Assembly: GCA_002917075.1 (NCBI GenBank)
Contig: NTMA01000088.1
Span: forward strand, 62,001 to 126,000
Direction of reading: 5' to 3'
Origin: Hawksworthiomyces lignivorus
Taxonomy: Eukaryota; Ascomycota; Sordariomycetes; Ophiostomatales; Ophiostomataceae
Length of the DNA stretch: 64,000 nt
The notes below the pieces were generated by a model, which ran no database searches, was not told the DNA's origin, and worked only from the letters and a program-made list of their open reading frames with translations. Of this stretch, positions 11,850-25,500 are shown piece after piece. Position numbers and translations under genes: made by a program. Every line of letters begins with the position of its first letter. The stretch's first letter is position 1.

Positions 11850-14800
11850 AACCTTAACGAGAGCGCATGCCTTCTCGCGGGAGATGGAGAGGCTGCGGGG
11901 GAAGAAGAAGAGAGTAAGGAGAGTTGTTGATAAATAGTATCCCGCACGGTCAGAGCAGCCTGCTACCAGCGCATAGTTTTCGTCTTCTCTGACTCAAGGC
12001 CAGGCTCCGCGAACGCTCTACAGCAGAGCATTCGCAGGAGGACAACGAGCTGACAGTTTGACTTGCAAAAGGATGGCGTCAAGAAGAGGGGATAATCGCA
12101 GGAGGCGGATGGGGATATCGAGAGAAGGAAGCTCCGATTATCGTCCTTCGAAGAGATTGAATATGAGAAAGCGCACGAACCGACAAGTCGGCAGAGACGG
12201 TGGGGAGGGGAGGTATTAGTGCGTAGGAGCAGGAGAGATCGGAGGGCGAGAGATGACTTGGGTGAGATCCACTTTTTTATACTTCGGGCGTCATGACCAC
12301 AAGTGCGTCGTGCTTGAGTCGCTCAAAGAAGGACAGTGCAAACAGATGGGATCGCCCACCGAGGAAAAGCGTAGTAATGGGAAGACAGCGCTCGAACAAA
12401 ATCCTGGGGATCTGCAGGTAATCAACAGAATAAAGCGGAACCTGTCATTCATAGAATTGTCTTGCGCTTAAAGCTTCTGTGAGAATGGTTTCTTGAAAAG
12501 CTCGCTTTAGGATCATAAAAAAGAACAGTATGAAGGGCAATCTCACCTAATCCGGAAAGGCTGCAGTATGCACTTTGTTGGGCACAAGATACAAAGGCGC
12601 GGGGGGGGGAGGACTTGCAGTGGTTTGCTATAATTATATTGTCACAAAGTTCGCCCTGCTAGTGCAGTTGACGAGACGCTTAGAGCGGAATCAGAAGCAA
12701 GTGCATATAGGTATTGTATTTGTGGATATACACGGAGTATGTATGATCGCTCCTCTTGTCGAAGTCGACTCTTTTCACATCCCCTCTGCTCTAAATAAAT
12801 AAGACGAAACAAAAAAAAAAAAAAAAAGTATATCACACAACGCTAACCCGACTAACGCCCTCGCAAAGAAAGAGCGCCGTCATGTGGTTGGGCATTTTAG
12901 GTTCTGCGAGCAGAGTTGAAGGACGGCTGTGGTGGTCGGTGGAGACAAGATGGGGGTGCGGAAAGAACGAAAGGAACGACTTGTCGCCACCCAATATACG
13001 ATACGTGTACTCGTACACTCCGTTTTGCTCCACGCGCATATACACCAATGCCTTGCAGTCACGAAGTCCTACTGTAGCTGGCCCCAAATAGCATTGAATG
13101 AGGCCAAAGACCATGCCACACTATTATATCGTGGGCTGGAAGCCCACAAGGCCAGAGCAGGGAAGATTATAGGGGTCCACATTTCCGTTTTAGGGCTTCT
13201 GTGTGCCACAAACTACCGTTGTTTGTTATATTTGCCGAGAAGACAACAAATACAGGGGAGGATCAGAGACAGTGAAAGGGTTCCGGTTTCCTGCAGACCA
13301 GATGCGTTGGAAACGAAGATGCGAATGGGATTGCGTAAGAAACGAGTTCCCGAAGAGGAAGTTGACAGAGCAAGCCACAGAATAGTAAACGGCCGCGAGC
13401 TGGGAACGAAAGCGGTACATCGCCACGAGAGGTAGGAGATGCTGGGCTGTCTATTGACCGCCAATCACGTGCGTCTTAGGACGCATGCAAGAGCAAATGA
13501 GTACATGGTTCACACTGCCTCCAGGGAAGTTTGTCCTTGAGGAGAGCAAGACAAAAATACGGTGGCTGGTAATACATCGTTAAAGTAATAGAGTCAAGAA
13601 AAGCGGTATACTTCCTTTTACTTCCCCGGCAAGAGTATGTATCACAGAATCCACAAGGCAGTTAGATCTCGCCTGGTCCGCTAAGTTGGCCCGTCTTGCA
13701 ATAGGGGAAGCCTGAGTCTGGTGGCTGGTCTATACAATATTCGTATGTACGTCCTTATTTATCTCTTGCGTCGTTGTTCCATCCGCTGTCCACCCAAAAA
13801 CAAATGCAGGTCCCCGCATTTCCCTCTTCTTTTCTTTTTGCTGTTTAGGTTGCACAGCAGCGTATGATGTGCTTTTAGGAGCCGCAGAGTAATTGAGGGT
13901 AAGAGAATGAAATAGTCAACGCGGATGTGAGAGAACAGCAGTTAAGCAGCAAGAACGCTAAAGGATGTAATTGCGACGTAACGCAACGTTAGGCAGCCTT
14001 TCAAAAGCTGATTCTGAAATAAGATACACTCATGGACGCCGTTTCCATTTCTTTCATTTTTAGATTTGCTCTTAATAGCACATACTCTTACAGACACACT
14101 TACACACACGTACTCCCTCTATCACACTCCCTCATTTTTTTTTTCTTTCAATAAAGTTTTCGACAGGAGTAGCTCTCTACAAAATTAAATTCTCTATCTT
14201 TGCCTAAATCTTGCTGGTAGACTGTCGGCCAGCCAGAAGATAAAGTACTCTTTGCAGGGCATCTCTGAGAAGAAACAAAACTTAGACGACCCATCTTCTC
14301 CCATAAGACTTACGAACTGCATAGAATCTCTGACGAGAAAAGGAAGCTTATTTCTCTGCTGGAAGATTGCTGTGTCCTATTTATTACTACATAGTTGCAC
14401 TCTGTGTAGCTTACTGTATCTTGAGGACATGTATAGTCTAGTCTTTAGCACACTTTTAGAGATGCACAGCTACTCTAATACACCATTGTTTCTTCTTTTG
14501 GCTGCTTGCATCTGCAGTGTTTTTCCTACCGCAGCTGGAGCTGACTGTTGTTTGTGGTTGCATGCCTGGTTGGACTAGACAAGGCCGGAACGCAGTGGTG
14601 TACAGCCCTGACAGTAGTTGCACTGTGGGGTAATTGCAGAACGACAAAATAGGCAATGTAATTCGTGATTAGGGTAGAAGACAGCGGTAAAGGAAACAAG
14701 ACGTGGTAGGAAGCTTCCTCTCTCCCGAGCTTCCACATTTTCAATGATGCCTCGAAAGCACCTAGCATAAGAGGTTCCGATTAATATATGACATACGAAA

Positions 14801-15891
14801 CCCCATTAGAGAGGAGATGGCGTAGATCACGTTAGCATTGCCCCTAACAAAGTATAGGTGTAGACGCATTGCCAAAAAAAATTTATTGAAACAGTCTAAT
14901 TAAACCGGAGTCTGGGAAGCTGTGAGCACGTTGAATATGAGAACTCGTCCTTGAAAGATTTTTTTTGTAAGATATATACACTCTAAACAATCACCATTAA
15001 GACGTCTTCATACCCTAGCCGCACATTTTCTCCACTTCTCGTCAAGATAGGAGGAACCAGTCAATTAACATACAACCCAACACAAAAGCCTCTTGAAAAG
15101 AACGCCGGGTCAGAAAAAATCAGGGGAAGGAAAGAACGCTGGTCCACATCAGGCGACAAAGGAGGCAGAAGAGGTAGCATCTCCGAAACTGATCGTGTAA
15201 TTATTTTGTTTAGTGCTGGATCTTAGAGAAGAAACGATGCAGTATTTTTTACTTCGCTTTATAATGCAAGAAAAACCAAAGAACATGAAAGAAGTGGAGC
15301 TGTGAATCGGGAAAAGACACAGACAAGATTAGGAACGGAGACAGGAGACAAGAGATTATAAATGCTCAACCAAAACAGAAACATGTCGAAAATGAATGGC
15401 CACGACGCCCAGACCGTACCCTCCCAGCAAAACAACCAAAAGATAAACAAAGGCGAAAAAGGCTTCTTCCCGCTGGTGTTCATATGCTGAGGCGCATTTA
15501 ATTAAGAAACCGTTATATCCCAAGCCTTTTCCTACCGCAACTCGAACTTTTTGTAAAGCAAATTAAAACATTTGAAAAGTGTAGAGACCGTTGGCGTCAT
15601 ACCCGACTGTGTAAGAAACTGGTTCATATTCCGAGTGAGGAAAGGTCGACCCCAAACTGATCCTCAAGCAGATCTCGCTGCCGAGAATTGAGTTGTCGAG
15701 GGGAAAGGGGGGCAAGAACATTTTTCGGATATTTCCCATAATAAGGGTCCCAACTCACAGTCGTGGGGCCAGTCACGATACATTAACGAAACAGACAAAA
15801 GCAAAATGAAACTGGCTTCATCCAAGGAGTGAGGAGTAGGTGATTCGTGAGCGCCCGCGATAGAACCAGATAAAATTGCAGTGAGTTCTGG
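11850..15891. other. 4 kb without a recognisable gene
   Basis: The left part (about 11850-12250) is the promoter and leader of the WD40 gene; it is purine-rich on the plus strand, so pyrimidine-rich on that gene's sense strand. The right end is 3' flank of the chitin synthase activator gene. In between are short frames only. The longest, 12929-13435 on the plus strand (168 codons), has no recognisable domain and overlaps frames on the other strand. A run of 17 A lies at 12811-12827. Confidence 0.55.
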
Positions 15892-18392
15892 TCACATGAG
15901 GACGCAGTTATCATCTTTCGCTCCGTTCTTCTTAATTTTGCCATTTCGGGGAGGTCCAACTTCCATAGGCGTGCCACCACTGACAGCTGCACGGATAGCT
16001 GCTAGCCGCTGTTTGGCCCGCTCATCACCAGCATCAGCTGCTTTGACATACCATACATTGGCCTCGAGAATATCTCTCCGACAACCAATGCCCATTTCGG
16101 TGAAATAACCCACAGCGTATTGTGCCTTTGTATAGCCTACATGACAGGCGTTAGAATTTCGCAAGCATCGTATGCTGAAATCAATAAAGTGCGGACAAAT
16201 GACTTACCAAGCTCAGCAGACCGATGGGCCCATTCATAGGCCTCTTCCTCATCTTTCTCCAGCAAAGGCTCGGCACCAACCATGTACCAAGCACACAGTC
16301 CCATCATGGCGGCAGGGTGACCGCGCTCGGCCGCACCAGTATAGAAGTGGACGCTGAGAGCTGGGTCACGAGGGCAGTTAAGCTTCCCATGTTCGTAGGC
16401 ATCACCCATGCGGTAATTGGCATCGGGGTGGCCAAGTTCTGCAGCCTGAGTGAAGAGCTCGGCAGCATAGCTTTCGTCTTGGAAGATGTCGTCACCATAG
16501 CCGGTTTCATAGAGACAACCCAGCTGGTATGGGGCTCCATTGTAGATAGCATCAGCTGACTCAGTGGCTAGCTTCAGCCACTTGATACCTTCTCTGTAAC
16601 GCTTTTCACCTAGATCGCCCGAGAGACAAGCTTTTCCTAAGCGGGTCATAGCACCTGGGTGACGTTTCGACGCAGCGGTCCGCAAGTACTGGACTGCTTT
16701 CGCAGGATCTTTGCGGCAGCCCCAGCCAAACTCGTAGCAGAGAGCCGTACGGTAGGCAGATTCAGCGTGGCCGTGTTTGGCTGCGAGAACAAATAGCGGA
16801 AAGGCTGCGTTATAGTCTTCCTTGCCTTTGCTGAACAACCCCGAGGCATAGCCATCGGCCAGGTAATATTGTGCAAAGGGATATCCGGCATTGGACAGGC
16901 GCTGCAGGATACTTCTTGCTTCACGAACCAGCTCCAGAGGTGTCGCTGCGGCAGTCTCCACATAAGGGCTTTCAAGGTCGCGCACTGGCTTTGGGCTGTT
17001 TTTCCGCCGGCTTGATTCGTCAAAACTTAGGCCCTGCTCCTGAGCAGTGGAAATAAGAAAGACTGCAAATGAGTACTGGATAGACATATCGTTTGTCTTC
17101 TTTACATTTTGTCGATACATCTCTAGAGTCTTCTGTGTGCTCAGCAACGAAGCATTGGATCCGACTGCATTACGCAATTGAGCATTGTCGAGAGAGATGG
17201 GTGCCGGTGCAGGCTGTGGATAAGGCACGTTGAGCATGTCAGCATAGGACGATGGGCGCGTCTCGGGAGACTTGCGCGAATGGGATGAAGGGGCTCGCAT
17301 ATGCGATCCGCCATAGAAACCAGGCGAGCGGCCACGGGGACCTAAGTCAGAGTACACGGAGTAGGCCGACTGCGGCCGGGGAAGCGAACTACGGCGGAAC
17401 CCATGCGAGGTTGGTGTAAGATGGCGGTTGATGCTGGCAGCATTACCAACCAAATCTGGATTCGACGAAGATCGAGGATCATATTGCTGATCTTGCTGAG
17501 CCATACCTGCCATACCTGCCGTATGCGGCAAGAAAGCTTGGTGGTGATATTGCAACTGTGGAACAGACTGGCTTCCTGGGAGCCCATCCTCAACTGAACC
17601 CTCCGGCGACAAGTCCGCTGATTCAGGATGCTCGTTCAGTCCAGAAATAGAACTAGCGCTAGTAGCAGCAGATGACTCAGTAGACACCTTTTGGGGACCC
17701 GTGCTGGCAGTCGTGTTGGTGTCACGACTGTTGCGGTTGTCGGCGTTAGATCCCGCCAGGGCCGCATCGCTTGTGCTTGTGTTGTCCGTGTCCGGAGTAC
17801 CAGTTCCACCAAGTCGAGAAGGGTCCGTGAAGCCGAAATCCAACTTGGAGAAAGGAACAGCAAGGTTGATGGGACTACTCTGAGTTGGGCTAGAGGCTAA
17901 AGCAGCACTAGGGATAGATGGACCTCGTTGGCCATCAGTTTCAAGTCGGGGAGTTATATGCGGTAATGAGTGGTCCGCATGGCGATTGAGGTTCGGGAGG
18001 CTGCCAGCAATGGCTGCCTGAGGCGGTTCTACGGCAAAAGTCGGAGGGTTTTGAGACAGAGGTGTATGCGGAGGAGGAGTCGGGGCGTCTGGAGTTTTGG
18101 GTAGCTCCCGATCGGCTGCCCCATCAAGGCCGAGAGAATAGGAAGCGCTAGATTCGATGTTGACATTTGTTGGCTGGGCCCAGTTGTCTGGTTGGAAGTT
18201 TACTCTGACAGGAGAAACCGGCGGTTGTCTTAACCGTGGAGATTCAGACAGGGCTGCCATAGTCGGTATATTCCTTGCGTCATCTGTCCATTCGGACGGT
18301 TCTGGGGACATGCTTTGCAGAGGGAGTGGCTTGCGATGACTCGGACTGGAGGGAGCAGTCGGAGAGAGAGCTGCTGCAGTGGCGGCCGCCAT
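15892..18392 (-). CDS. CHS4: Chitin synthase activator, Sel1-repeat protein (Skt5/Chs4 type)
   Basis: Two exons, 18392-16208 and 16136-15892, joined across a 71-nt intron (GTAAGT...ATGTAG, branch CTAAC), give 809 residues. The N-terminal about 480 residues are Ser/Pro-rich and probably disordered. The C-terminal part (about 484-790) is a string of Sel1 repeats, for example LAAKHGHAESAYRTALCYEF and AAELGHPDANYRMGDAYEHG. The protein ends CVLM, a CaaX box with terminal Met that favours farnesylation. Yeast Chs4/Skt5, which activates chitin synthase III and links it to the bud-neck septins, has the same repeats and a prenylated CaaX end, so the assignment is strong. The second exon is essential, since without it both the last repeat and the CaaX box are lost. 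I start at the MAAATAAAL methionine (18392); an in-frame ATG 174 nt upstream (18566) would add 58 unconserved-looking residues. A class IV chitin synthase lies 10.8 kb away in divergent orientation. Confidence 0.92.
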
Positions 18393-19500
18393 TGGAAGAT
18401 GAAGGAAAAACGAGAGGATTTCGGCAGAAGCAAGCGAGACAGAAGACAAGTCCCGAGTATTATTTTGCTCTTTGGTTCCCGCTCCAAGTGAAATTAAGTG
18501 ATAGACAGCTTCCGAACAGCGAAAGCCAAAAAAAAGGCGGCGAATTAATGTTATACTAGCGAGCAAAGCGAACGAGACGACTGGCGGCGGCTATGACGGC
18601 GAAGAGCGAATGAGGCGTTCCAAGCAACAGCGCAAGCGAAAATCTAAGTAAACGAGGGACCAGAAAAATGAAGAAAGTATTAGGGCCCCGAAACACAAAA
18701 GAAAGAAAACCCAGCCGGTTTGAGTTGACCGAAAAAAGCCAAATCAGAGGAAGAAGAGCGATGGGTTTGGGTTTGGGGATGAAAAGAGAAGGGAGAAGAA
18801 AAGACGGCAGAAGTCGAGAACCGAGAGCGAGGAGATGTGTGCGACAGAAAGGGCAACTAAGCTTTTTTCCTGCAACGGCAATTATTGCAGCTGTCTTTGC
18901 AGCGGTACTGCAGTGGGTTTCTTTTAAAGCTCCTTTCAGTCCAGTTTGCCTGCCTATTTCTGCAGTTGCTTTTTTCTGTAGACTTTCTTTGCTCTTCCTC
19001 TTTCTTAAAAAGGGGGGTGGGGAGTGGGTTGGGCCAAGTGCTCTTGGTAGTCAGGCTTGGTGCCGTGGAGGCTAGGGCACTAAGGAGAGTACGAAAGGAC
19101 AGAAGGTATTACGGAGTAAACGAACGAAAATGCGAATGCTTAGGGGAGCGGGCTCTCGTGTCGGAAGATGCGGAAGACAGAGTTGCAGCAAGTGTGTGTG
19201 GTAAGTTTCGTTTACGAATGGGTAGGCTTAAACGAGCGGTGGGCGGTTTCGTATGGGGGCAGGGTTTATTTAGAGGAGACGAACGGTTGAGTTGGCGAAA
19301 GTGTGGCAAATTAGGCGATCTTGTTACGGAGACGAAAAAGTTACTGAAAGAAAAGGAAAGAAAAATGAAGACGCAAGACCATAGCTTAGTGCATTGGTTC
19401 TATACAAACATACCTGCTGAGGAAAACAGGGAAAACAGGAAATTTTTAGACAAGCAGCAGCCCACGCGGAGTAATTAAGGACATGGAAAGGGAGGCCGAG
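18393..19500 (-). promoter_or_regulatory. Probable long pyrimidine-rich leader/promoter of CHS4
   Basis: The plus strand is rich in GA and AAG runs here, so the CHS4 sense strand is pyrimidine-rich, as upstream of the chitin synthase and of the partial gene at the right end. Open frames on the plus strand (18668-19075 and 18885-19478) have basic, low-complexity translations and look like by-products of this composition. One copy of the 9-mer TACGGAGTA is at 19110-19118. Confidence 0.4.
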
Positions 19501-22500
19501 TCAGTGGAGTTGTCAATGGGAATGGGGGAGGTTGGATTCGAAGTACCCGCCCTGGCTTCTCTCACTACCCCTAGCCGGCTTTGCGAAGCACATCGTCTGG
19601 CGAGTCTTCCAGCCTAAACTTTAGAGCTTTTCTTGCTCAAAGTCTGTCTTTGGTTGGCCTCTGGGCCTGGCTCCTCTTATGTGCCGCTAAAGTATCCATC
19701 TAGTATCTTATATAGCGTTGCTTGGCTATTATTCCCCCTGCAGGCGAACGGAACGCTTTTCCTCTGATGGGGTCTAAGGACAGTTAGAGTGGGCCATATG
19801 TATGATATAGAATAGAATTAGAATATGATTTTCAATGTATCAATGGCACAGAGCTACAGGTAAATTATTACTCTGCGGAAACCAATTGAAAATAGAAAAA
19901 GCAAGCTACTAGGCAATCAGTAGGTAGAACAGCAGCTGCAACGCGAAGATCAAAGGGAGAGTCTAAGAAGGAAACGGAAGGAAGAGCGAGGTGCTCCAAG
20001 GGAGGAAGAGGAAGAAGCGACGGGTTCAGCTGGCCAGGACTGCATGCTTGCCATTTAAACGAAAGAGAGAGAGGCACGGAGGAGAAGAAAAGCACTACGG
20101 AAAATAGCTACTGCCGCCGTCTAGTCAGTTCAAGCAAACAACATACAACCAGGCTCTCCAACGCAGCCTTTATTGTGCTCAACTGCGGCGATGTATTAGG
20201 GCTGACGTGGACCCAAGCGTAGGCGCATATGAGGCAGAAGGGCTAGAGAGGGAGGATATAACATGGCAAGATCAGAAAAGCCTTCAGTTGGCCGCATCTT
20301 GCAAAAGAGAAAAGAGAAAAGAAGCTCGAGGAATGTAGGAGCACATCGATATAGACAGTAGGAAACAAGAAAGTACAAAAGGGGCTGTCAGAAACATTGC
20401 CTTTTTAAGGCATACAGCATCATGTGCGTTTAACTTCCCTTTGGAAAACAAATATCCAATCTGCCTTTTTGAGAACTTTCCATGGTGCAACTTCACGTAC
20501 CTAGGAGAAGGCGTCCTGTGGCCGTTTGCACAGCAAGGTTCTCTAGCCTTACCGGTATCGCCAGTGAATCGTTCATAGCACGCTTATAACACTAACAATG
20601 CAGGGTCTCCCCAGAGAAATAGGAGAAATAAACCGTTACATTCCATCGCGCTAGCAGCACCAGTTTACTCTTCAAAAATACCAGAAACTGTGAGATAAAA
20701 ACTTTGTAACATTCGCGAAAAGCGGAATGACGCAGCCAAAAGCAGCTCAAAAGGCGCAGTTGAAACCCGGCATCAGGAGACATTCCAACGGAATAACTGA
20801 CGAGTATCAATCATACTCCTTTGTCTTTCATATCAGAAGCCTTGTGCTTTATTTTTCATTTCTCTCTTAATCCCCCTTTCATCGCGAGCACTTACTGGAT
20901 TGTCTGCCTCGTCATCTTAGCATCAGTCAACTCAGCATCCTGTACCAATAGGAAGAAACTGCGCTATAAGCTTGTACGCAAGAAATAGTTGTTATGACAC
21001 ATTCGCGATCGTGGTTTTATACTTGTTCCAGTATGGAGTACGGTGGAGAGAGGTAAGAACATAGAATAGCTGTCAGCTACTTGGCCTTCCCGTTACCCCT
21101 GTCAATATTTGAAATTGAATTTACGGTCTTGGCAAAATAAAGGAGGAAAGAGGAAAAAGCATTACGTAGGTCGCAGAGGATGATGGTTTGCTCTTACGTT
21201 TTTAATTTTCCCCGTTTTCTTCTTTTTCTATCCTGTCTGCACTGCCCATCTAGCTCTCCTAATAGCAAATCTCCCAGAGAAAGCGGAAGATGGCGTTGCA
21301 GGAAGGAATCCCAAGGACCTTGTTATATATGAAGCGTCCCTTGCTAATAAAGTATCTGTTGACATTTGAAAAAGTATATCAAGATGGAACTGCGAAGGAA
21401 AAATCCACTTATGAAGTGCTCAGCAGGCTACTACAGGCGAGTGCCGTGTTGCACTCCGTATTTGTTCGATCCCTATTTCAGAACCAGTGCTCTTCTTGCA
21501 TTGCACCTTAGTTAACTGTCAGCCAAGGCATTTTGTGCCTAGCGGTTGCATTTTTAAATTAACATTCTATCACGCTAGGTGCGAGATCGAAGGCACCTTT
21601 TACGCTGCCTTGGCTCGAATTTTTCCTGGTGACGGGACGATTTATTCGTCCGCTTTTAACACTCGCACAGCATGCGATATTATAACCTATGTATCTTAAC
21701 TTCTTGGGTGCCTTTGCTTAAGTATTCCTCCTACTCTCTCTTCTAATTTTCTCCAGCGCCCGTGTGCATAAACTCATACGCCATTTGCCATCGTGCATGG
21801 ATCCTACGATATGTTTCCAGGCTGAGATTACTCCAAAACCAAGTATCTGCAAACAAGGCGGACATAACATAATAGGGTTGCTATATTGTATGATCCTTAT
21901 TCAGTTGCACGCCTTTCCAAGGTGTGAGGTTGCGTCTATGGAGTACCGATTGTTCATTTCCTATTCGCCCCATTTGTTTTCTTCATTGAGCCTACAGACA
22001 ATTTGTATTTGAATCTAGCCAAGAGAGTACACCATCGAACCAATCACAGAGAAGAGAGGCGGTCTCCAATCCTAGATGCACGTCTTTACCGAAAGCGTCG
22101 GCGATCTGGTCTTGCCAGACCATCACGACAAGAAGCGGTATGGTCGGATTTCTAGACTACGACGTAAGTGGAATTGGCGAAGCGCTGCCTTTTTCCTAAT
22201 AAACCTACTATTCTGTAACCAGTAGTAACACGGGGTAGGATGTGTCTTATAAGAAACATTTACGTACAACATATTTTGCCCCACAGCTCTTGAAAATTGC
22301 GAATTGCTGTTTCCTATGACATTCAGTCCGAACCACTGTTGGATTAAATATTCGGATGTGCTAATCTTGTCTAGTTTACGGAGTACGTCGTAGACACAGA
22401 AAAAGCAGAAATCACCCCGGTCCACAAGGAACCTTAATGTCTGCGCCCGTCAGCCGCTTGCGCATGGCTTTCCAAATGAGGCCAGGTTTTGCACAAAGTA

Positions 22501-25500
22501 CTCTCGCTCAAATATGATGCCGTTCAATTTCTTCACTAGGATACATGTACACACACCTATGGTGCATTCGCATAGAATATTTCTTTACCTAACTCCGTAG
22601 TTTTTGACCCTTTCGAGTCGGCACGACCTGTTTCTGGAATTCTTGTTGGCTGGAACAACATCCCTCTTTCACGAATCAGGGCGGTTCTTTAACCCTGATG
22701 TCCTCCTTTTTGTCTATTAGCACCTGTGCTACATTTTCTTTTCAGAAGCTAAGGAGTAGCTCCCTGAAGGGAACCCAGTACACCATAGAACCCATCGCTT
22801 CAATCTAGTCCGTAATCATCAATTCCATTTTATTCTTTCATATCTTATGATATGTTCACACCTGAGTCTTACTTCGATATCCTTGTCTAATACGGGTAAG
22901 ACCGCAACTATCGAGACTGTGTCCTGCACCACTCGTGACTGAAACTGCAACTGAGACCTGTCTAGTCTGCGCTCTGGGTCTCCACCGCCAGCGATACAAT
23001 CTACAAGGCCTGCATTATGACTGTGCCCTTCCATAGCACGCGAGATATTCAGATATACTTGGTTTTTTTTCTGCATTAACGAAATGTTGCATGCACAATT
23101 CGAGTCGTCAGCTATTCCAAACTGTAAGTAACCTATTATACTGGCTGCTTACTATCAGCAGTAGAAACATTCCTTGAATTTTTTGATTTGAACTGGCATC
23201 TCATATGCAGAACTCTGCAAGTCACTACAAGACGGAACTAGGTTGCCCTATCTAGATAACAGACGTTCCCTCCCCCCCAATTCCCCCCTTATCCTTTCAC
23301 TAAATATCTTTTGTCTGCGCCGTTTTGCTTAGGTTCCTCGTATCTTCAGGGGACGTAGGATGAGGTCATCGTCATGTTCTTATTGACATGGTGACAAATC
23401 CGCCCCTTCAGGTGTATACAGCCACGCTACCCAGTCCCGTTTGAAGTCTACTGCGCGCTTAACGGATCATTGCTTTACATTCAGAAAACGGCCACCTTAT
23501 GATAGTCCATTCCTGTTTACCGAGTTTGTGTACAAGTACAGTGCCAGGAGGTAAAACTGAAGGGACCCCGTTTAGGAGGTTTTATCTGCGAAACAGCAAT
23601 CGACGAATGATGGTCCGCTTCTCCAAATGAAGAACCCCTCGGCGTATGCCTGAACCCAGGAGGCTGAAATATCTTGCTTTCGAAGTGTACGATAACATCT
23701 TGGGACACGGACATCTTATGCATTCACCTACCAGCATGCATAGCAAAAACATAACTGTTTGGTTTGATGAAAATAGGCTAAAAAGAATGCACTGCCCAGA
23801 GAAGACTTCCTGGAAAATGGTGTTCCCTACACCGGAAACGAGGTCAAAGTTCATACTCCCTTCCCATCTTCTCCCAACTCTTCATTATTATCTTCTACGC
23901 AATGTAGCTTGTTTGTAGATCGGAATTTGTTGATCAACACTAGAAAACCAAGGATGCTAGAAATCAGAAAGAAGGATGGAGAGGAAACTCCAAGACGCCA
24001 CCAAAAAGCGGCTCTTTGAGACTACAAGCAAGTCTAGTATGTAAGTCTGCCAGGGAATGAATCACATGTGCTTAAGATATAGCCACCTATTGAACATGTT
24101 GGGTAAATTTTAAATGACCCGTAAAATATCAAGTAACTGTCCTCAGATTCAAATATTCTTTCAGAGTTGTTTTCAGTCCTTATTTTTCTCAGCCTTGTAA
24201 CAAAAAGCAAACCAAAAAAAGTTATAGCATATGGCGTTGCAGCTAGATTTGTAAACATTTTCGTATTTGTCTAATTTTTTACGAGTTTCAACTTGTGAAT
24301 GGTCTCACATGAAGTTCCTTCATAGCGCCCGAGCGTGTTGACAGAACAAGATGATGCTTATGAGCAAAAATGAAGTATTCACTAGCAAGTAGCAGCTGCA
24401 TGTGACGTGCACCAGCCAAGCTCAAGCCGAAAGCGGTGGGCATAAAAAAGAGGTTATATGAATGGACTACCAGAGAAATCTTACCGTGTCATTTCGGGGC
24501 CTGGATTATTTTCCTAGAAGCATACTGGCATTTATCGATGAGAGCAGCCACGAGAAAACCTGAATGCTTAGTGAAGATGGAACAAAAAGAGAAAGGGCCA
24601 CTCACTGAACAGCTCCTGGTCATCATCACCAGAAAGTTAAGTCTGGATCAATGTAAAATATAGAAAAAAGACGATATATCCTCAAGAAAGATACGCAACA
24701 AACACATCCCGGATATAGCCTCATTTCCTGATGAAACCGGCCATAGCATTGTCCTATCTAATGGGGGAGTAGACATCCCCGACGAATGGGAGGAATAGAA
24801 GGTTTTCCCCGCGTTCTGTGTTCTTCCACTGTAGTCCTGTGCCACACGCTGCGTTCGCAGAATATAAAGAAATCACTTCTTCTCATTTTCAAAGTCAATG
24901 ATATATATATAGCGAGCGGTTGACTGTAGTGAGAGCATGTGTTATAATGAGAGTGCCAGGATGGATTTCTTTTTTGGAGACCCGATCTAGGTCCCAAGTC
25001 TTACTAACAATTGATGAGTGATGAAAAGCGCACGGTTCGAACATGGCACTTTATCTTTGGGGGACATTAGGATACACAGCTGTTATAAGATCACAAAACT
25101 CGTACGAGGCAGACAAGTGGTCCAAGGTACCTTCCGAGAGCCGAATAGAGAAGAGCAATCACTACAAGGAATGTTAATCATACTACACATGTATGTGTGT
25201 CGCTATCAAAGCACAGCAGACAGCCTGAGCCAAAACCTCGTAGTATAATATACCCGCCCTTCTGTAACATTGTCATTCCTGCTACGAACCCTTGGACGGG
25301 AGTATAAGTGGGGTAGGCGGGCGAAATTCGTTTTCCTTACCGCAATTGTCCTCCGTTTGAGAAATTCCGGGCAACCTTGAGTCAATCTAATGAAGCGTGT
25401 AGTACCGCACAAACGCCTGGAGTTATTCTCTTCCTATTCTCGTCCTTTTTTATTTATTTATTTTATTTTTATCTTTTAGCATCCACATCTCAGTCATGTA

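Noticed and set aside
12929..13435. 168-codon frame on the plus strand
   Set aside because: No domain, no leader or splice context, and antisense frames of similar length cover the same bases.
18668..19478. Plus-strand frames of 135 and 197 codons upstream of CHS4
   Set aside because: Basic low-complexity products explained by the purine-rich strand of a leader region.
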